Shown: piece after piece, positions 8,076 through 16,948 of the stretch
Position numbering within the stretch: position 1 is the first letter of the stretch
Layout: every line of letters starts with the position of its first letter
DNA from: Nitrosospira sp. NpAV
GTDB lineage: Bacteria > Pseudomonadota > Gammaproteobacteria > Burkholderiales > Nitrosomonadaceae
Reading direction: 5' to 3'
Assembly (NCBI RefSeq): GCF_000832065.1
Contig: NZ_JXQM01000003.1
Location: 62,001 to 126,000, forward strand
DNA: 64,000 bases
Program-made: the position numbers and the translations under genes
Notes under the pieces: generated by a model
Database searches by the model: none
Told to the model about the DNA's origin: nothing
What the model saw: only the letters and a program-made list of their open reading frames with translations

Positions 8076-9323
8076 ATGAACAAGCGACTGGATTCAATGA
8101 GGGAATGGCTGGATGCACGTTTTCCTTTGACTGAGACCTGGAAATACCATCTCGCCGAATATTACGCACCAAAGAACTTCAATTTCTGGTACTACTTCGG
8201 CTCGCTTGCCTTCCTCGTGCTGGTGAATCAGCTCCTTACCGGCATTTTTCTCACCATGAATTATAAGCCTGACGCCAGCATGGCATTTGCCTCGGTCGAA
8301 TATATCATGCGGGACGTGGACTTTGGCTGGCTGATCCGCTATATGCACTCCACCGGCGCATCCATGTTCTTCGTGGTGGTCTACCTGCACATGTTCCGCG
8401 GAATGATGTATGGCTCCTACCGCAAGCCGCGCGAGCTTCTCTGGCTGATCGGCATGGGCATCTTCTTTATCCTGATGATGCTGGCGTTTACGGGATACAT
8501 TTTACCCTGGGGGCAGATGTCCTACTGGGGTGCCCAGGTGATCATAAGCATGATTGGCGCAATCCCGGTCGTCGGGCAAACCCTCTCCAACTGGATCCTG
8601 GGCGATTTCATGCTATCGGACGCCGCGCTCAACCGTTTCTTCGCCTATCATGTGGTGACCCTGCCAGTCGTGCTCGTGACACTGGTATTCGTCCACATCG
8701 TCGCCTTGCATGAAGTCGGGTCGAATAATCCCGACGGTATTGAAATCAAGGCAAACAAGGATCCGGTAACCCACATTCCGGTGGATGGCATCCCCTTCCA
8801 TCCGTATTACACGGTGAAGGACATTTTCGGGGTGGTTGGATTCTTAATCGTATTCTGCGGCATTATATTTTTCATGCCTGAAATGGGCGGCTATTTCCTT
8901 GAGTACAATAATTTCGTGCCCGCCAATACGCTGCAAACCCCCGATCATATCGCGCCGGTATGGTATTTCACCCCGTACTACTCCATGCTGCGGGCGGTTA
9001 CCGTCAACTTTCTCTGGATAGACGCAAAACTCTGGGGTATCGTGCTGATGGGTGCGTCGGTCGCAATTTTTGCCCTGTTGCCCTGGCTGGACCGCAGTCC
9101 CGTAAAATCGATCCGTTACAAGGGACCTTATTTCAAGATCGCCCTCACGCTTTTCGTCATTAGCGTTTTTGTGCTCGGCTGGCTCGGCACGAAATCACCC
9201 ACTCCGCTCTATACGCTGCTGGCACAAATATTCACGGTTATCTACTTCGCCTTCTTCATTCTTATGCCGTGGTACAGCAAGATAGACAAAACCAAGCCTG
9301 AGCCGACAAGAGTGACAGAATGA
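8076..9323 (+). CDS. petB: Cytochrome b of the bc1 complex
   Basis: 415 residues, polytopic membrane protein binding two b haems in complex III. It carries the long N-terminal cytochrome b part (YMHSTGASMFFVVVYLHMFRG; GYILPWGQMSYWGAQVI) with the four haem histidines in the second and fourth helices, and the C-terminal quinol-site PVW-type motif (here IAPVWYFTPYYSMLRA, in the position of PEWY). The stop overlaps the petC start in ATGA, indicating translational coupling. Confidence 0.98.
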   Translation: MNKRLDSMREWLDARFPLTETWKYHLAEYYAPKNFNFWYYFGSLAFLVLVNQLLTGIFLTMNYKPDASMAFASVEYIMRDVDFGWLIRYMHSTGASMFFVVVYLHMFRGMMYGSYRKPRELLWLIGMGIFFILMMLAFTGYILPWGQMSYWGAQVIISMIGAIPVVGQTLSNWILGDFMLSDAALNRFFAYHVVTLPVVLVTLVFVHIVALHEVGSNNPDGIEIKANKDPVTHIPVDGIPFHPYYTVKDIFGVVGFLIVFCGIIFFMPEMGGYFLEYNNFVPANTLQTPDHIAPVWYFTPYYSMLRAVTVNFLWIDAKLWGIVLMGASVAIFALLPWLDRSPVKSIRYKGPYFKIALTLFVISVFVLGWLGTKSPTPLYTLLAQIFTVIYFAFFILMPWYSKIDKTKPEPTRVTE

Positions 9324-10057
9324 AAAAAATAACACATCTTTTATTTATTTTTTGCCTGGCTCCCCTTGTCGCCTTTGCCAGCGGCGCCGAAGTGAAACTC
9401 GACAAGGCGCCCATTCATCCCACTGATAAGCTTTCCCTGCAACGCGGCGCGCAGGCTTTTGCCAATTACTGCCTGGCTTGCCACAGTACCGAATACATGC
9501 GCTACAACCGGCTAAGAGACCTCGATCTGAGCGAAAATCAGATCAGCGACAATCTCATATTTACCGGGCAGAAAGTGGGTGAACTCATGACGGTGGCCAT
9601 GAGGAAAAAGGAAGCCAAACAGTGGTTCGGCGTAGCTCCACCCGATCTGTCGGTAATTGCCCGCTCTCGTGGCGCAGACTGGCTCTATACGTATCTTCGC
9701 AAATTCTACCGCGATGAATCTACGGCCACTGGCTGGAATAACCTGATATTCGATAAGGTTGCCATGCCCCATGCACTTTACCAATTGCAGGGAATACAAT
9801 CGGTTGCGGTCAAAACCGTTGATGACGGCCACGGTGGAAAACATGAGGTCAAGGAATTGAAACAGGTTACGCCTGGTACGCTTTCAAAAACCGAATATGA
9901 TATGTATATCGCTGATCTGGTGAATTATTTGGTTTACGTAGGGGAACCTGCGGCCACAAAACGGGTACAATTGGGGGTTATTGTGATGCTTTTCCTGTTC
10001 GCCATGCTGGGGTTGACCTATGCCCTGAAACTGGAATACTGGAAGGATGTCCACTAA
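9320..10057 (+). CDS. petC: Cytochrome c1 of the bc1 complex
   Basis: 245 residues. Signal peptide over residues 1-21 (ends VAFASGAE), then one haem-c site CLACH at residues 51-55, and a C-terminal membrane anchor (VIVMLFLFAMLGLTYALKLEYWKDVH). It hands electrons from the Rieske protein to soluble cytochromes, and in ammonia oxidisers the bc1 complex links the quinone pool to the terminal oxidase. Last gene of petABC; sspA follows after 55 bases. Confidence 0.98.
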   Translation: MKKITHLLFIFCLAPLVAFASGAEVKLDKAPIHPTDKLSLQRGAQAFANYCLACHSTEYMRYNRLRDLDLSENQISDNLIFTGQKVGELMTVAMRKKEAKQWFGVAPPDLSVIARSRGADWLYTYLRKFYRDESTATGWNNLIFDKVAMPHALYQLQGIQSVAVKTVDDGHGGKHEVKELKQVTPGTLSKTEYDMYIADLVNYLVYVGEPAATKRVQLGVIVMLFLFAMLGLTYALKLEYWKDVH

Positions 10058-10112
10058 TTATCTCACCTCCGTCAAAGGTGCTTAGTTCAATTATGCTGGG
10101 AAGTAACTATTT

Positions 10113-10712
10113 ATGATGACGCTGTACTCAGCCACCACCTGCCCATTCAGCCATCGCTGTCGTATCGTGCTGTATGAAAAGGGCATGGATTTTCAGATTA
10201 TCGATGTCGATCTTCACAACAAGCCGGAAGATCTGGCGGTAATGACCCCCTATAGCCGGGTGCCGGTGTTGGTGGAGCGCGATCTCATTTTGTATGAATC
10301 CAATATCATCAACGAATATATCGATGACCGCTTCCCACACCCGCAGCTCATGCCTGCGGATCCGGTAATGCGTGCCCGCGCACGATTGTTTCTGCACCGC
10401 TTTGAACAGGAGCTCTTTTGCCATATCGACTCCGTCGAGAGCAGCAATCAGAAAACGTCGGATAAGGCGCGCACCACAATCCGCGACAATCTGACGGTGA
10501 TTGCACCGGTATTTGTCAAACAGAAATACATGCTGGGGGATGAATTTTCCATGCTCGATGTAGCGATTGCGCCCCTTCTTTGGCGGCTCGATCACTATGG
10601 CATTCAGCTGCCCAAGCAGGCTGCGCCGCTGCTGAAATTTGCCGAACGCTTGTTCAGCCGACCGGCATTCATCGATGCGCTTACCGCTTCCGAAAAGGCA
10701 ATGCGCAAATGA
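10113..10712 (+). CDS. sspA: Stringent starvation protein A
   Basis: 199-residue GST-fold protein that binds RNA polymerase and promotes stress and stationary-phase transcription. The thioredoxin-like N-terminal half has TTCPFSHRCRIVLYEKGM where a glutathione site would be, and the C-terminal half is the all-helical GST domain. The petABC-sspA-sspB order is typical of betaproteobacteria. Its stop overlaps the sspB start as ATGA. Confidence 0.93.
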   Translation: MMTLYSATTCPFSHRCRIVLYEKGMDFQIIDVDLHNKPEDLAVMTPYSRVPVLVERDLILYESNIINEYIDDRFPHPQLMPADPVMRARARLFLHRFEQELFCHIDSVESSNQKTSDKARTTIRDNLTVIAPVFVKQKYMLGDEFSMLDVAIAPLLWRLDHYGIQLPKQAAPLLKFAERLFSRPAFIDALTASEKAMRK

Positions 10713-11137
10713 AAGAACTTTCCACCCGGCCCTATCTGATTCGCGCTATTTACGAATGGTGTTCCGATAGCGGCTATACTCCCTATCTATCGGTGAAGGT
10801 GGATACTCAGACTCGTGTACCGGAGGAATTTGTAAGGGATGGTGAGATCATACTCAACATCAGTTTTGATGCAGCCCATCATCTTACGCTAGGCAACGAT
10901 GTCATCCAGTTTTCCGCTCGCTTTAACGGCTTATCGCGCGAGATCTCCGTACCGGTGAATGCGGTTCAGGGAATATTTGCCAAGGAAACCTCGCAAGGCA
11001 TCCTTTTTCCGCCGGAGGGTGAAGCAGATACGGCGCAACCTGACGTCGGCATTGAAAATCCACACAAGCCACAGTCATCGGCACAAACCCCGCCCGCCCT
11101 TACGAGTAAAAAGCGCCGCTTTCAGGTCATCAAATAA
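10709..11137 (+). CDS. sspB: SspB, ClpXP specificity-enhancing factor
   Basis: 142 residues. The folded N-terminal part (STRPYLIRAIYEWCSDSGYTPYLSVKV; later EISVPVNAVQGIFAKE) binds SsrA-tagged proteins, and the basic C-terminal tail ending RRFQVIK is the ClpX-docking peptide. It delivers trans-translation products to ClpXP. ATG 10709 overlaps the sspA stop; a longer frame upstream lies inside sspA and is not used. Confidence 0.93.
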   Translation: MKELSTRPYLIRAIYEWCSDSGYTPYLSVKVDTQTRVPEEFVRDGEIILNISFDAAHHLTLGNDVIQFSARFNGLSREISVPVNAVQGIFAKETSQGILFPPEGEADTAQPDVGIENPHKPQSSAQTPPALTSKKRRFQVIK

Positions 11138-11211
11138 ATCCCCCATTGTTTTGCAGCACCCCCCTTCACAGGTTTGCTCCTCCGCTTCCCAGTCTCTATA
11201 ATTACACCCGC

Positions 11212-11287
11212 GCCGGCATAGCTCAGTTGGTAGAGCAGCTGATTTGTAATCAGAAGGTCCCGAGTTCGACTCTTGGTGTCGGCACCA
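11212..11287 (+). tRNA. tRNA-Thr (anticodon TGT), CCA encoded
   Basis: 76-base cloverleaf. Acceptor stem GCCGGCA pairs with TGTCGGC, the D-arm is GCTC...GAGC, the anticodon loop is TTTGTAA giving anticodon TGT (reads ACA), and the T-arm contains GAGTTCGACTC. The 3' ACCA is encoded. It stands alone between sspB and an HNH endonuclease gene, so it is a possible integration point for the accessory DNA downstream, but I saw no copy of its 3' end further along. Confidence 0.97.
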
Positions 11288-11297
11288 TTATAAACAA

Positions 11298-11335
11298 TGG
11301 CTTACGGATAATTATCTGTAAGCCACTTTCTTTAT
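11298..11335 (+). terminator. Rho-independent terminator of tRNA-Thr
   Basis: Near-perfect palindrome from 11298 (TGGCTTAC) to 11325 (GTAAGCCA), with a stem of about 12-13 pairs and a very short loop, followed by CTTTCTTTAT. It lies 10 bases after the tRNA. Confidence 0.75.
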
Positions 11336-11507
11336 GTAGACGCCGGAGCGATATCAATGTGAACTCTTAATCCACAGGTCTCACGTTCGCGCCCTGGTTG
11401 GGAAGCCAAAAAATGAGTAGGCCCTATAGTAGATTATTCGGTAAGACTACAGCAAAGGAGGCAATTTAACGCCATACAGAGCCTCTGGGGGATAACGTGA
11501 ATAGTCC

Positions 11508-12455
11508 TCATTTCTTAACTATATATTTCGCACGAAAGTCTTCAACCCGATTCACAAATTCAGATTTATGTACCATTCGATGGCAATTCGCGCATAAAAC
11601 TGCAAAGTCTTTTTTGGGATCAAGCATTACCTTCCGCCCTTTTAAGATATGTAGCGGTGTTAAATGATGCGCTTCAATGAATTCACGACCTATTTCCCCA
11701 TATTTCTCTTCGAAATCAAAGCTACAAGTCTGGCAAATATAGCCGTGAACTTTTTTAGCCTTTTCAGCCAATTTGCGATTTCTTTCTATACGCTTATGTT
11801 CACGTAGCTTGGTAAGGTCTTCTGTGTTGAGTCCAGCCTCATCATCTTCCTCTGAACTAACCGAAGCAGGTACTAGGTCTTTTGTCGCTAGAAGTAGATA
11901 CAACTTAAGCAGCTCTTTTAAGTCTTTGCCCAAGAGCTCATCGTTTGGTATTTCCCCATGTTTGTAATATTTTGCGCAGATAGATCCTTGCTCGTAAAAG
12001 GCGCCAAGGTTCGATCCGCTTGTAACCTTTAAATTGATCGGACCGACGATTAGCGACTTATTAATCGGTCCGAGACGGGCTAAATAATCACACGCGCGTG
12101 CAGCCAAAGCATCTTTTGCATCGGAACCATATACACGACGGATAGTTGTTACGCCTTGATTCAAAGAGAGATAAATACCAGAGAAGTCTTCCTTAACTAA
12201 GTAAACTACATAAAAACCATCTTGCGCCGTTTCAGTAATGAATATGTCGTAAATGGCAACCCAAGGTACGCGCGCCCAGTTGCCTTGCCCGGGACTCCCA
12301 CGAACTTTATATCTGTCGTTCTCACCAATGGCCCGCTCGATAGCTATAGGAATCTCTCGCCGTACGAGCGCGGCAACTGTGTTTCCAGAAAGCGGCTGAC
12401 TTGCTGCGGCTGGATATTCATCAAGAAAGAGGTTCAGTGATGTATTAAGGTTCAT
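11508..12455 (-). CDS. MrcB-N/DUF3578-like protein with C-terminal HNH endonuclease
   Basis: 315 residues. The N-terminal ~190 residues resemble the McrB N-terminal (DUF3578) modified-base reading domain (GNWARVPWVAIYDIFITETAQ; YVVYLVKEDFSGIYLSLNQG). The C-terminal ~75 residues are an HNH nuclease with zinc Cys pairs CQTC and CANC and the catalytic EAHHLTPL...CANCHRMVH. This fits a stand-alone modification-dependent (type IV-like) restriction enzyme defending against phage with modified DNA. It is AT-richer than its neighbours and sits next to a tRNA, suggesting horizontal arrival. No partner methylase or GTPase is beside it. Confidence 0.85.
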   Translation of the reverse strand: MNLNTSLNLFLDEYPAAASQPLSGNTVAALVRREIPIAIERAIGENDRYKVRGSPGQGNWARVPWVAIYDIFITETAQDGFYVVYLVKEDFSGIYLSLNQGVTTIRRVYGSDAKDALAARACDYLARLGPINKSLIVGPINLKVTSGSNLGAFYEQGSICAKYYKHGEIPNDELLGKDLKELLKLYLLLATKDLVPASVSSEEDDEAGLNTEDLTKLREHKRIERNRKLAEKAKKVHGYICQTCSFDFEEKYGEIGREFIEAHHLTPLHILKGRKVMLDPKKDFAVLCANCHRMVHKSEFVNRVEDFRAKYIVKK

Positions 12456-12882
12456 GATTGCTCGTTATATGGAAACGGTTTGAATAAACACATACATAGG
12501 GTCAGGTCTTGTTATTTGCCGGAAGCTATAGCCTTTTAGCATGCCAAGGCCTTGCGAATCGAGTTTGCCAGTGACGTTGCATCACGTGACCTCGCCTTAT
12601 GCCATGCCAGAAGCACATTCCATACCGTATGCCCCACCCTTTTCTGTATGGCACCGAACGGAAGACCGGTACAATGAGGCTGATAATTACTATATTATTC
12701 CCATTGCAGCTGCAAGCCAGGCATCGTCAGAACCCGGCTTGAGTGGAACAATTTGCATCTCTTGAACCCTATTGCCCGATGGAGGGAAGAACACAAAGAT
12801 CCCCCATGAACTTTCTTTCGGGAATATGACTGGATAGTTTCATGCGTTCCGGCTAACAACAACTTTATGACGGGAGAGAAAT
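12456..12882. other. Non-coding stretch holding a transposase remnant
   Basis: 427 bases between the HNH gene and the DUF1269 gene. It contains the decayed REP-associated transposase start listed separately; the rest shows no gene, and a GGGAGAG ribosome-binding site precedes 12883. Confidence 0.5.
12497..12640 (+). pseudogene. Decayed N-terminus of a REP-associated (Y1/RAYT-type) transposase
   Basis: From ATG 12541 the peptide reads MPRPC, and with single-base frame changes continues as RIEFAS and then LHHVTS, which is the standard start of REP-associated tyrosine transposases (MxRPLRIEF...ALYHVTSRG). The catalytic domain is missing and the frame is broken within 40 bases, so it is a relic. 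The preceding GGGTCAGGTCTTG (from about 12499) is, from memory, the sequence often found just before these transposase genes. Confidence 0.6.
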
Positions 12883-13422
12883 ATGTCTGAATTGATTGCA
12901 GTGGGTTTTAAAGATGCCGAAGAAGCCGATCGTGTTTTGCTCAAGCTTGCCAAATTAAAAAAGGAACACCTGATAGATCTTGAGGACGCCGTTGTCGTCA
13001 TCCGCGACGAAGCCGGCAAGGTCCACCTTAAGCAGAACATTAATCTTATCACTACCGAATCGACGATCGGTTCCAGTTTCACTTTTATTTCCGGCAGCTT
13101 ATGGGGAGCCCTGGTCGGACTGCTGTTCCTGCATCCGTTTGCCGGCTTTGTATTGGGCGGGGCAATCGGCGTCGGGGCAGGCTCGCTGTCCGGTTCGCTC
13201 TCCGACTACGGCATCGACGATGATTTCATCAAGTCGTTGGGCGAAACCATTCCCATCAACTCGTCGGCACTTTTCATTCTCGTACGCAAGGCGCAGCCGG
13301 AAAGGGTTCTGGCGGAATTCTCCGGCACTAGAGGCGAGGTCATGCGAACGTCGCTGTCTCCCGAGCAGGAGAAAAAGCTTCGGGAAGCCTTGGCAGATTC
13401 AACACCTTCCATCACGGCATAG
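12883..13422 (+). CDS. DUF1269 membrane protein
   Basis: 179 residues of the DUF1269 family. It starts MSELIAVGFKDAEEADRVL, has a Gly-rich double membrane hairpin in the middle (about residues 63-110, LWGALVGLLFLHPFAGFVLGGAIGVGAG) and a C-terminal regulatory-like domain with NSSALFILVRKAQPERVLAEF. These proteins are common in stress and accessory regions and have no proven function. A good Shine-Dalgarno (GGGAGAG) precedes ATG 12883. Confidence 0.88.
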   Translation: MSELIAVGFKDAEEADRVLLKLAKLKKEHLIDLEDAVVVIRDEAGKVHLKQNINLITTESTIGSSFTFISGSLWGALVGLLFLHPFAGFVLGGAIGVGAGSLSGSLSDYGIDDDFIKSLGETIPINSSALFILVRKAQPERVLAEFSGTRGEVMRTSLSPEQEKKLREALADSTPSITA

Positions 13423-13627
13423 CTGAGATGTAGGGCGCAATCAGATTTTTCTGGGTTCTGATGAATTTGTGGCCTGCAGCACACTCTCACTGCGGATGAT
13501 CCCATCGTTGGAGAGGTGGATGTTCACCATTTGGAGGCTCTGGTATACAGCCTTAATTCTGGCAAAATTCCACGGTGCCCCTTTGAATGCCTTGAGAGGG
13601 TAATATGTATGCAGGTGGCTAGATATT

Positions 13628-14983
13628 TCAGGATGGACTACGGTTTTTTGCGTCAATGTTCTTTTTCTCGAGATACATGGCCTTGTCAGCATGTCTGAGA
13701 AGTTGATGCGCCTCGTCGCCATGATCAGGGTAGAGTGCAATTCCAATGCTCGGCAGTATGCATAGGCTGCAACTCTCTATTTTTATAGGCTGGCTGATGG
13801 CACTACGGATTTTTCTGGCTACATTCGAGGCGTGCTCAGGCCACTGGATGTTTTCGAGCAGCACTACAAACTCATCCCCTCCCATGCGCGCAACCGTATC
13901 CAAATCGCGTACGCACTGCTTCAGGCGATTGGCAACCTCCTGTAGCAGCTCATCTCCCGCAGCATGACCCAAAGAGTCATTAACTTGTTTGAAATTGTTC
14001 AAATCCAGGTAGAGCAGAGACATTTGCCTTTGTTCCCTTCGTGTTCTCGCGAGCGCCATTTTTAGGCGATCATATAAAAGTCCTCGGTTGGGGAGTCCGG
14101 TCAATCCATCGTATTGCGCCATGTGCGTCAGTCGGGCTTGCAACTGTTTTCGCTCGATAGCGGTGGCAACTTGAGTGGAGACAAACTGCAGCAATTCCTT
14201 GTCCTTTTTGGTGTAGGGTGCACTGTCCGAATTACCCTTCAATATCAGGACGCCGATAATACCCTTATGGGAGTTGAGCGGCACGGCGAGCCAGCAAAGC
14301 ACACTGCTATTGCTGACAGCTTGTAACTCCTCGGGAAGGGCGGGCAGAGACTCAGGTCCCAGCAACAGGGGCCGGCCGGTACTAATTACTTTCGCGCAGA
14401 GAGTACCTACAGCCGTTTGCTGAAGGTCGGACGCCTTGCCGAAGTCTCCGGCGCAATAGGGAAAGCTCAGTTGGTTATTGCTCTCATCGTATATTGCCAC
14501 GGAAAAATTAGTCGCTGACAACAGCCCACCGATTATTTGATGAATTAGTTGAAATAAAGAGGTTAGATCCGCTGCAGTATGCGCGGCTTCGGAAATGGCG
14601 TAGAGCGCTGCTTGCATTGATTCGGCCCGCTTGCGCTCGGTGATGTCTCGTGCAACAGCAATTCTCAATTGATCGACTTCAGACCACCGGGCTGACCACA
14701 TAATATGCGCCACTTGTCCATCCTTGCGTATATAGCGGTTCTCAAAATCAAGCTTGGGATGCCCGGATGTTATTTCATCGGCCGCCTGGATAGTTCTCGC
14801 TCGATCCTCGGGTACCACCATTTCTATCATGGCCCTACCGATCATTTCCTTCGGCGTGTAGCCAAAAATACGCTCGCATGCGGCACTGACAAAGACAAAA
14901 TGCCCCTCTCCATCAACAACGCAAATAGCATCGAGCAGGTAATCCATCATTTTAGCCAAAGGGGCGTAAGTTTTTTTGTCCAT
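13628..14983 (-). CDS. PAS-GAF-GGDEF diguanylate cyclase
   Basis: 451 residues from ATG 14983. Domains in order: PAS with its C-terminal PAC part (about 8-118), GAF (about 130-285) and GGDEF (about 290-450). The active site is intact, MGGDEF at residues 367-372, with the allosteric inhibition site RDLD five residues earlier (359-362), so it should make cyclic-di-GMP with product feedback. No EAL domain. No membrane segment, so a cytoplasmic sensor. A TTG 90 bases further upstream could extend it but would add a non-conserved leader. Confidence 0.9.
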   Translation of the reverse strand: MDKKTYAPLAKMMDYLLDAICVVDGEGHFVFVSAACERIFGYTPKEMIGRAMIEMVVPEDRARTIQAADEITSGHPKLDFENRYIRKDGQVAHIMWSARWSEVDQLRIAVARDITERKRAESMQAALYAISEAAHTAADLTSLFQLIHQIIGGLLSATNFSVAIYDESNNQLSFPYCAGDFGKASDLQQTAVGTLCAKVISTGRPLLLGPESLPALPEELQAVSNSSVLCWLAVPLNSHKGIIGVLILKGNSDSAPYTKKDKELLQFVSTQVATAIERKQLQARLTHMAQYDGLTGLPNRGLLYDRLKMALARTRREQRQMSLLYLDLNNFKQVNDSLGHAAGDELLQEVANRLKQCVRDLDTVARMGGDEFVVLLENIQWPEHASNVARKIRSAISQPIKIESCSLCILPSIGIALYPDHGDEAHQLLRHADKAMYLEKKNIDAKNRSPS

Positions 14984-15182
14984 ATATGAAGGATGCTGTC
15001 CAGGATTGACCCTGCCGGTATCAAGGAAAGGATTATAACGATTACTCTTAAGTCTTTGGTGGCAGGCCGCCAATATATTGGCCTCCCGATTACTGGAACG
15101 TTAACTTGTCTTAAATTTAATCTCCAAAACCCATAACACCTATTCTGAATAGAAACCTCGCGGCGCTATCCAAGTTCTGAAT

Positions 15183-15362
15183 TTAATACCGTTTGGCTAA
15201 TAGCTGCTTAACTTGTTCCAGGTCCTGCTGGATCTGCTCCACCGATGCGGCCAGATAGATCAGTCCAAGATAAAGGTTATATTTTTCCGGTTGATTTTGT
15301 TCATTCCCAAATGAATTGAGATTTTCAACGAACATTCTCTTTGCATCCGAAGCTGCTGACAT
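15183..15362 (-). CDS. Small unknown protein (59 aa), likely helical
   Basis: Leftward frame from ATG 15362 to TAA 15183. An excellent AAAGGAG lies six bases before the ATG, which is the main support for a real gene. The product starts MSAASDAKRMFVENLNSFG and ends with an amphipathic helix (SVEQIQQDLEQVKQLLAK) that could form a coiled coil. No signal or membrane segment. It lies upstream of the diguanylate cyclase on the same strand, about 200 bases away. I do not recognise the family. Confidence 0.6.
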   Translation of the reverse strand: MSAASDAKRMFVENLNSFGNEQNQPEKYNLYLGLIYLAASVEQIQQDLEQVKQLLAKRY

Positions 15363-15734
15363 ATTGAACTCCTTTGTAATAAATCCGGATTCTCCGTTAG
15401 CTGACTCCCCGAACCTGCCCGGGTTGGGTGTGATCGACAGATCTCCCTATTAGCCAAGGATCGCATGGATAAGGGCATGTCACAACTCTGGGCAATAAAA
15501 CTCCGCGCAGTGACTCAACCCTACCCGCCGATCAGTTTCTGTAATCTACAGTATCCATCCACCAGGGATTTTGTTATTTTAGAGAGGAATGCTAAGATTA
15601 AAGCTGGCATGTTTTCAAGGCTTCCTTAATACTAGGTATATGGACGGGCGTACCGAACCCCTAAAGGCATGGGCGATCCGGCCAAAAGTTCAGCTTGAAT
15701 TAAAACTCGATTGATCGATCACAGGACTATAAAA
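15363..15734. other. Intergenic stretch, nothing recognised
   Basis: 372 bases between divergently read small genes. I see no conserved frame, repeat or RNA; promoters for both sides are expected here. Confidence 0.4.
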
Positions 15735-15935
15735 ATGGATGACTCATCGCTACCGCCCAATGTTATTCCCCTATTCCGTTCTTTCCCTTCTAGAGACTTG
15801 AATTCAAAGCGGGAATATAAACGAAGGGGACCGGAAAGGCGGCAATACTGTAGAAGACAGTCCGATCCAAATAACCAGCAAGGCTCTGGTGAAAGAGAGC
15901 TACCCGACCGGCGCCACCATGGCCGACGTCATTGA
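15735..15935 (+). CDS. Small basic protein with RRxxxRR/DRR tail
   Basis: 66 residues from ATG 15735 (MDDSSLPPNVIPLFRSF). The second half is strongly basic: GPERRQYCRRQ and a C-terminal PDRRHHGRRH. No membrane segment or known domain. The neighbouring gene at 16003 ends in a similar GERRQRDRRQK tail, so the two may be related or act together. An upstream TTG at 15711 is possible but less likely. Function unknown; nucleic acid binding by the basic tail is only a guess. Confidence 0.5.
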   Translation: MDDSSLPPNVIPLFRSFPSRDLNSKREYKRRGPERRQYCRRQSDPNNQQGSGERELPDRRHHGRRH

Positions 15936-16002
15936 ACAGATCAATTCCTTCCCAGGCTTTGGAATGGCATCATGCTCGAAGCCTCTTTAGGAGATATTGA
16001 CC

Positions 16003-16332
16003 ATGAAACACGCGAAGGCTGGATCAAGTAAGGAAGTTATTGAACTAAACCAACGGGTCTCGAACCCCTCGCTTGAAGAACTTCAACGGTCTCATTACAT
16101 CGTTGAGGCGCTTATGGCAACCCTGCCTCCTCACACAAAAAAAGAGCTTATTGATCTGCTGCAAACCCTTGCCGAGGGGGATGAATCTCAAATAACCATT
16201 GATTCCGCTCATCAAAGGGCTCTGCAAATCGTATCCGCTATTTGCAAGCCCAATTCCTCTCATAAAGTTGAGAGTGAAACATACGAGCGAGGGATGGGTG
16301 AACGACGCCAGCGTGACAGGCGGCAGAAATAA
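16003..16332 (+). CDS. Small protein with basic ERRxRDRR C-terminus
   Basis: 109 residues, ATG 16003 preceded by AGGAG (15989-15993, nine bases away). It has a helical, acidic middle (HTKKELIDLLQTLAEGDESQI) and ends GMGERRQRDRRQK. No signal or membrane segment. It follows another small protein with a matching basic tail, 67 bases downstream of its stop. Unknown function. Confidence 0.6.
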   Translation: MKHAKAGSSKEVIELNQRVSNPSLEELQRSHYIVEALMATLPPHTKKELIDLLQTLAEGDESQITIDSAHQRALQIVSAICKPNSSHKVESETYERGMGERRQRDRRQK

Positions 16333-16669
16333 GATGCTGCATACATGAGCGGCAAGAAATTCAATCGATATGTGCGGCCTTGGAGCTACCGATCAATTAC
16401 TCCAATTTGCTTCCTCCCCCCTAAGCGATTCTCAATATCGTAATCTGTTCCTCGCCTACTAGGCGTACTTCAGTCCAATAGCAAAACCTGGTAATGCAGT
16501 TAACATACGAGGGAATGATTCTCCCGCTGATTGGCTATTTTCCGCCTCCCTGAACATAAGTAAAGCGACGAATTTGCTTTCATTTATGCTTCGCTGATGC
16601 AGGATAAGTGGGGGAGTTATAGGTGTATACCCCAATTAAGGTCTGATAACTTCAAAACAGGCAAATATT
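16333..16669. other. Intergenic stretch, nothing recognised
   Basis: 337 bases with stops in all frames and no evident repeat or RNA; the promoter of the gene at 16670 may lie in its right end. Confidence 0.4.
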
Positions 16670-16948
16670 ATGGCGGAAATGTCAACGTTCGACCAGACAT
16701 ATGAACTGGCGGATATACTGATGGAAAAGGCGACAAAAGAACAACTTGCCGAATGTGCGCGGTTACTCGCCTTGAATCTTGCGCACCACCAGATAAAGCA
16801 TGGGGAAGTGCCGGTAGGTCAAACGCTCATGTTATTGCGAACGTTCGAACCCAACGAAGAGCATTTGAATTTACTCATTGATGGGATGGTAAACCTGATA
16901 GGCGTACTACTGAACGTTTGCGACGGTTCGGGAGAGACAAGGCATTAA
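16670..16948 (+). CDS. Small hypothetical helical protein (92 aa)
   Basis: 92 residues, MAEMSTFDQTYELADILMEKA. Strongly helical and soluble, with His/Asn-rich middle (LALNLAHHQIKHGEVPVGQ). The ribosome-binding site is poor. It does not match a family I can name. It sits in a gene-poor accessory stretch between small unknown proteins. Confidence 0.55.
   Translation: MAEMSTFDQTYELADILMEKATKEQLAECARLLALNLAHHQIKHGEVPVGQTLMLLRTFEPNEEHLNLLIDGMVNLIGVLLNVCDGSGETRH

Noticed and set aside
11340-11420. A tRNA-like second copy or attachment repeat (GGTCTCACGTTCGCGCC)
   Set aside because: It only loosely resembles a T-arm and does not repeat the tRNA-Thr 3' end.
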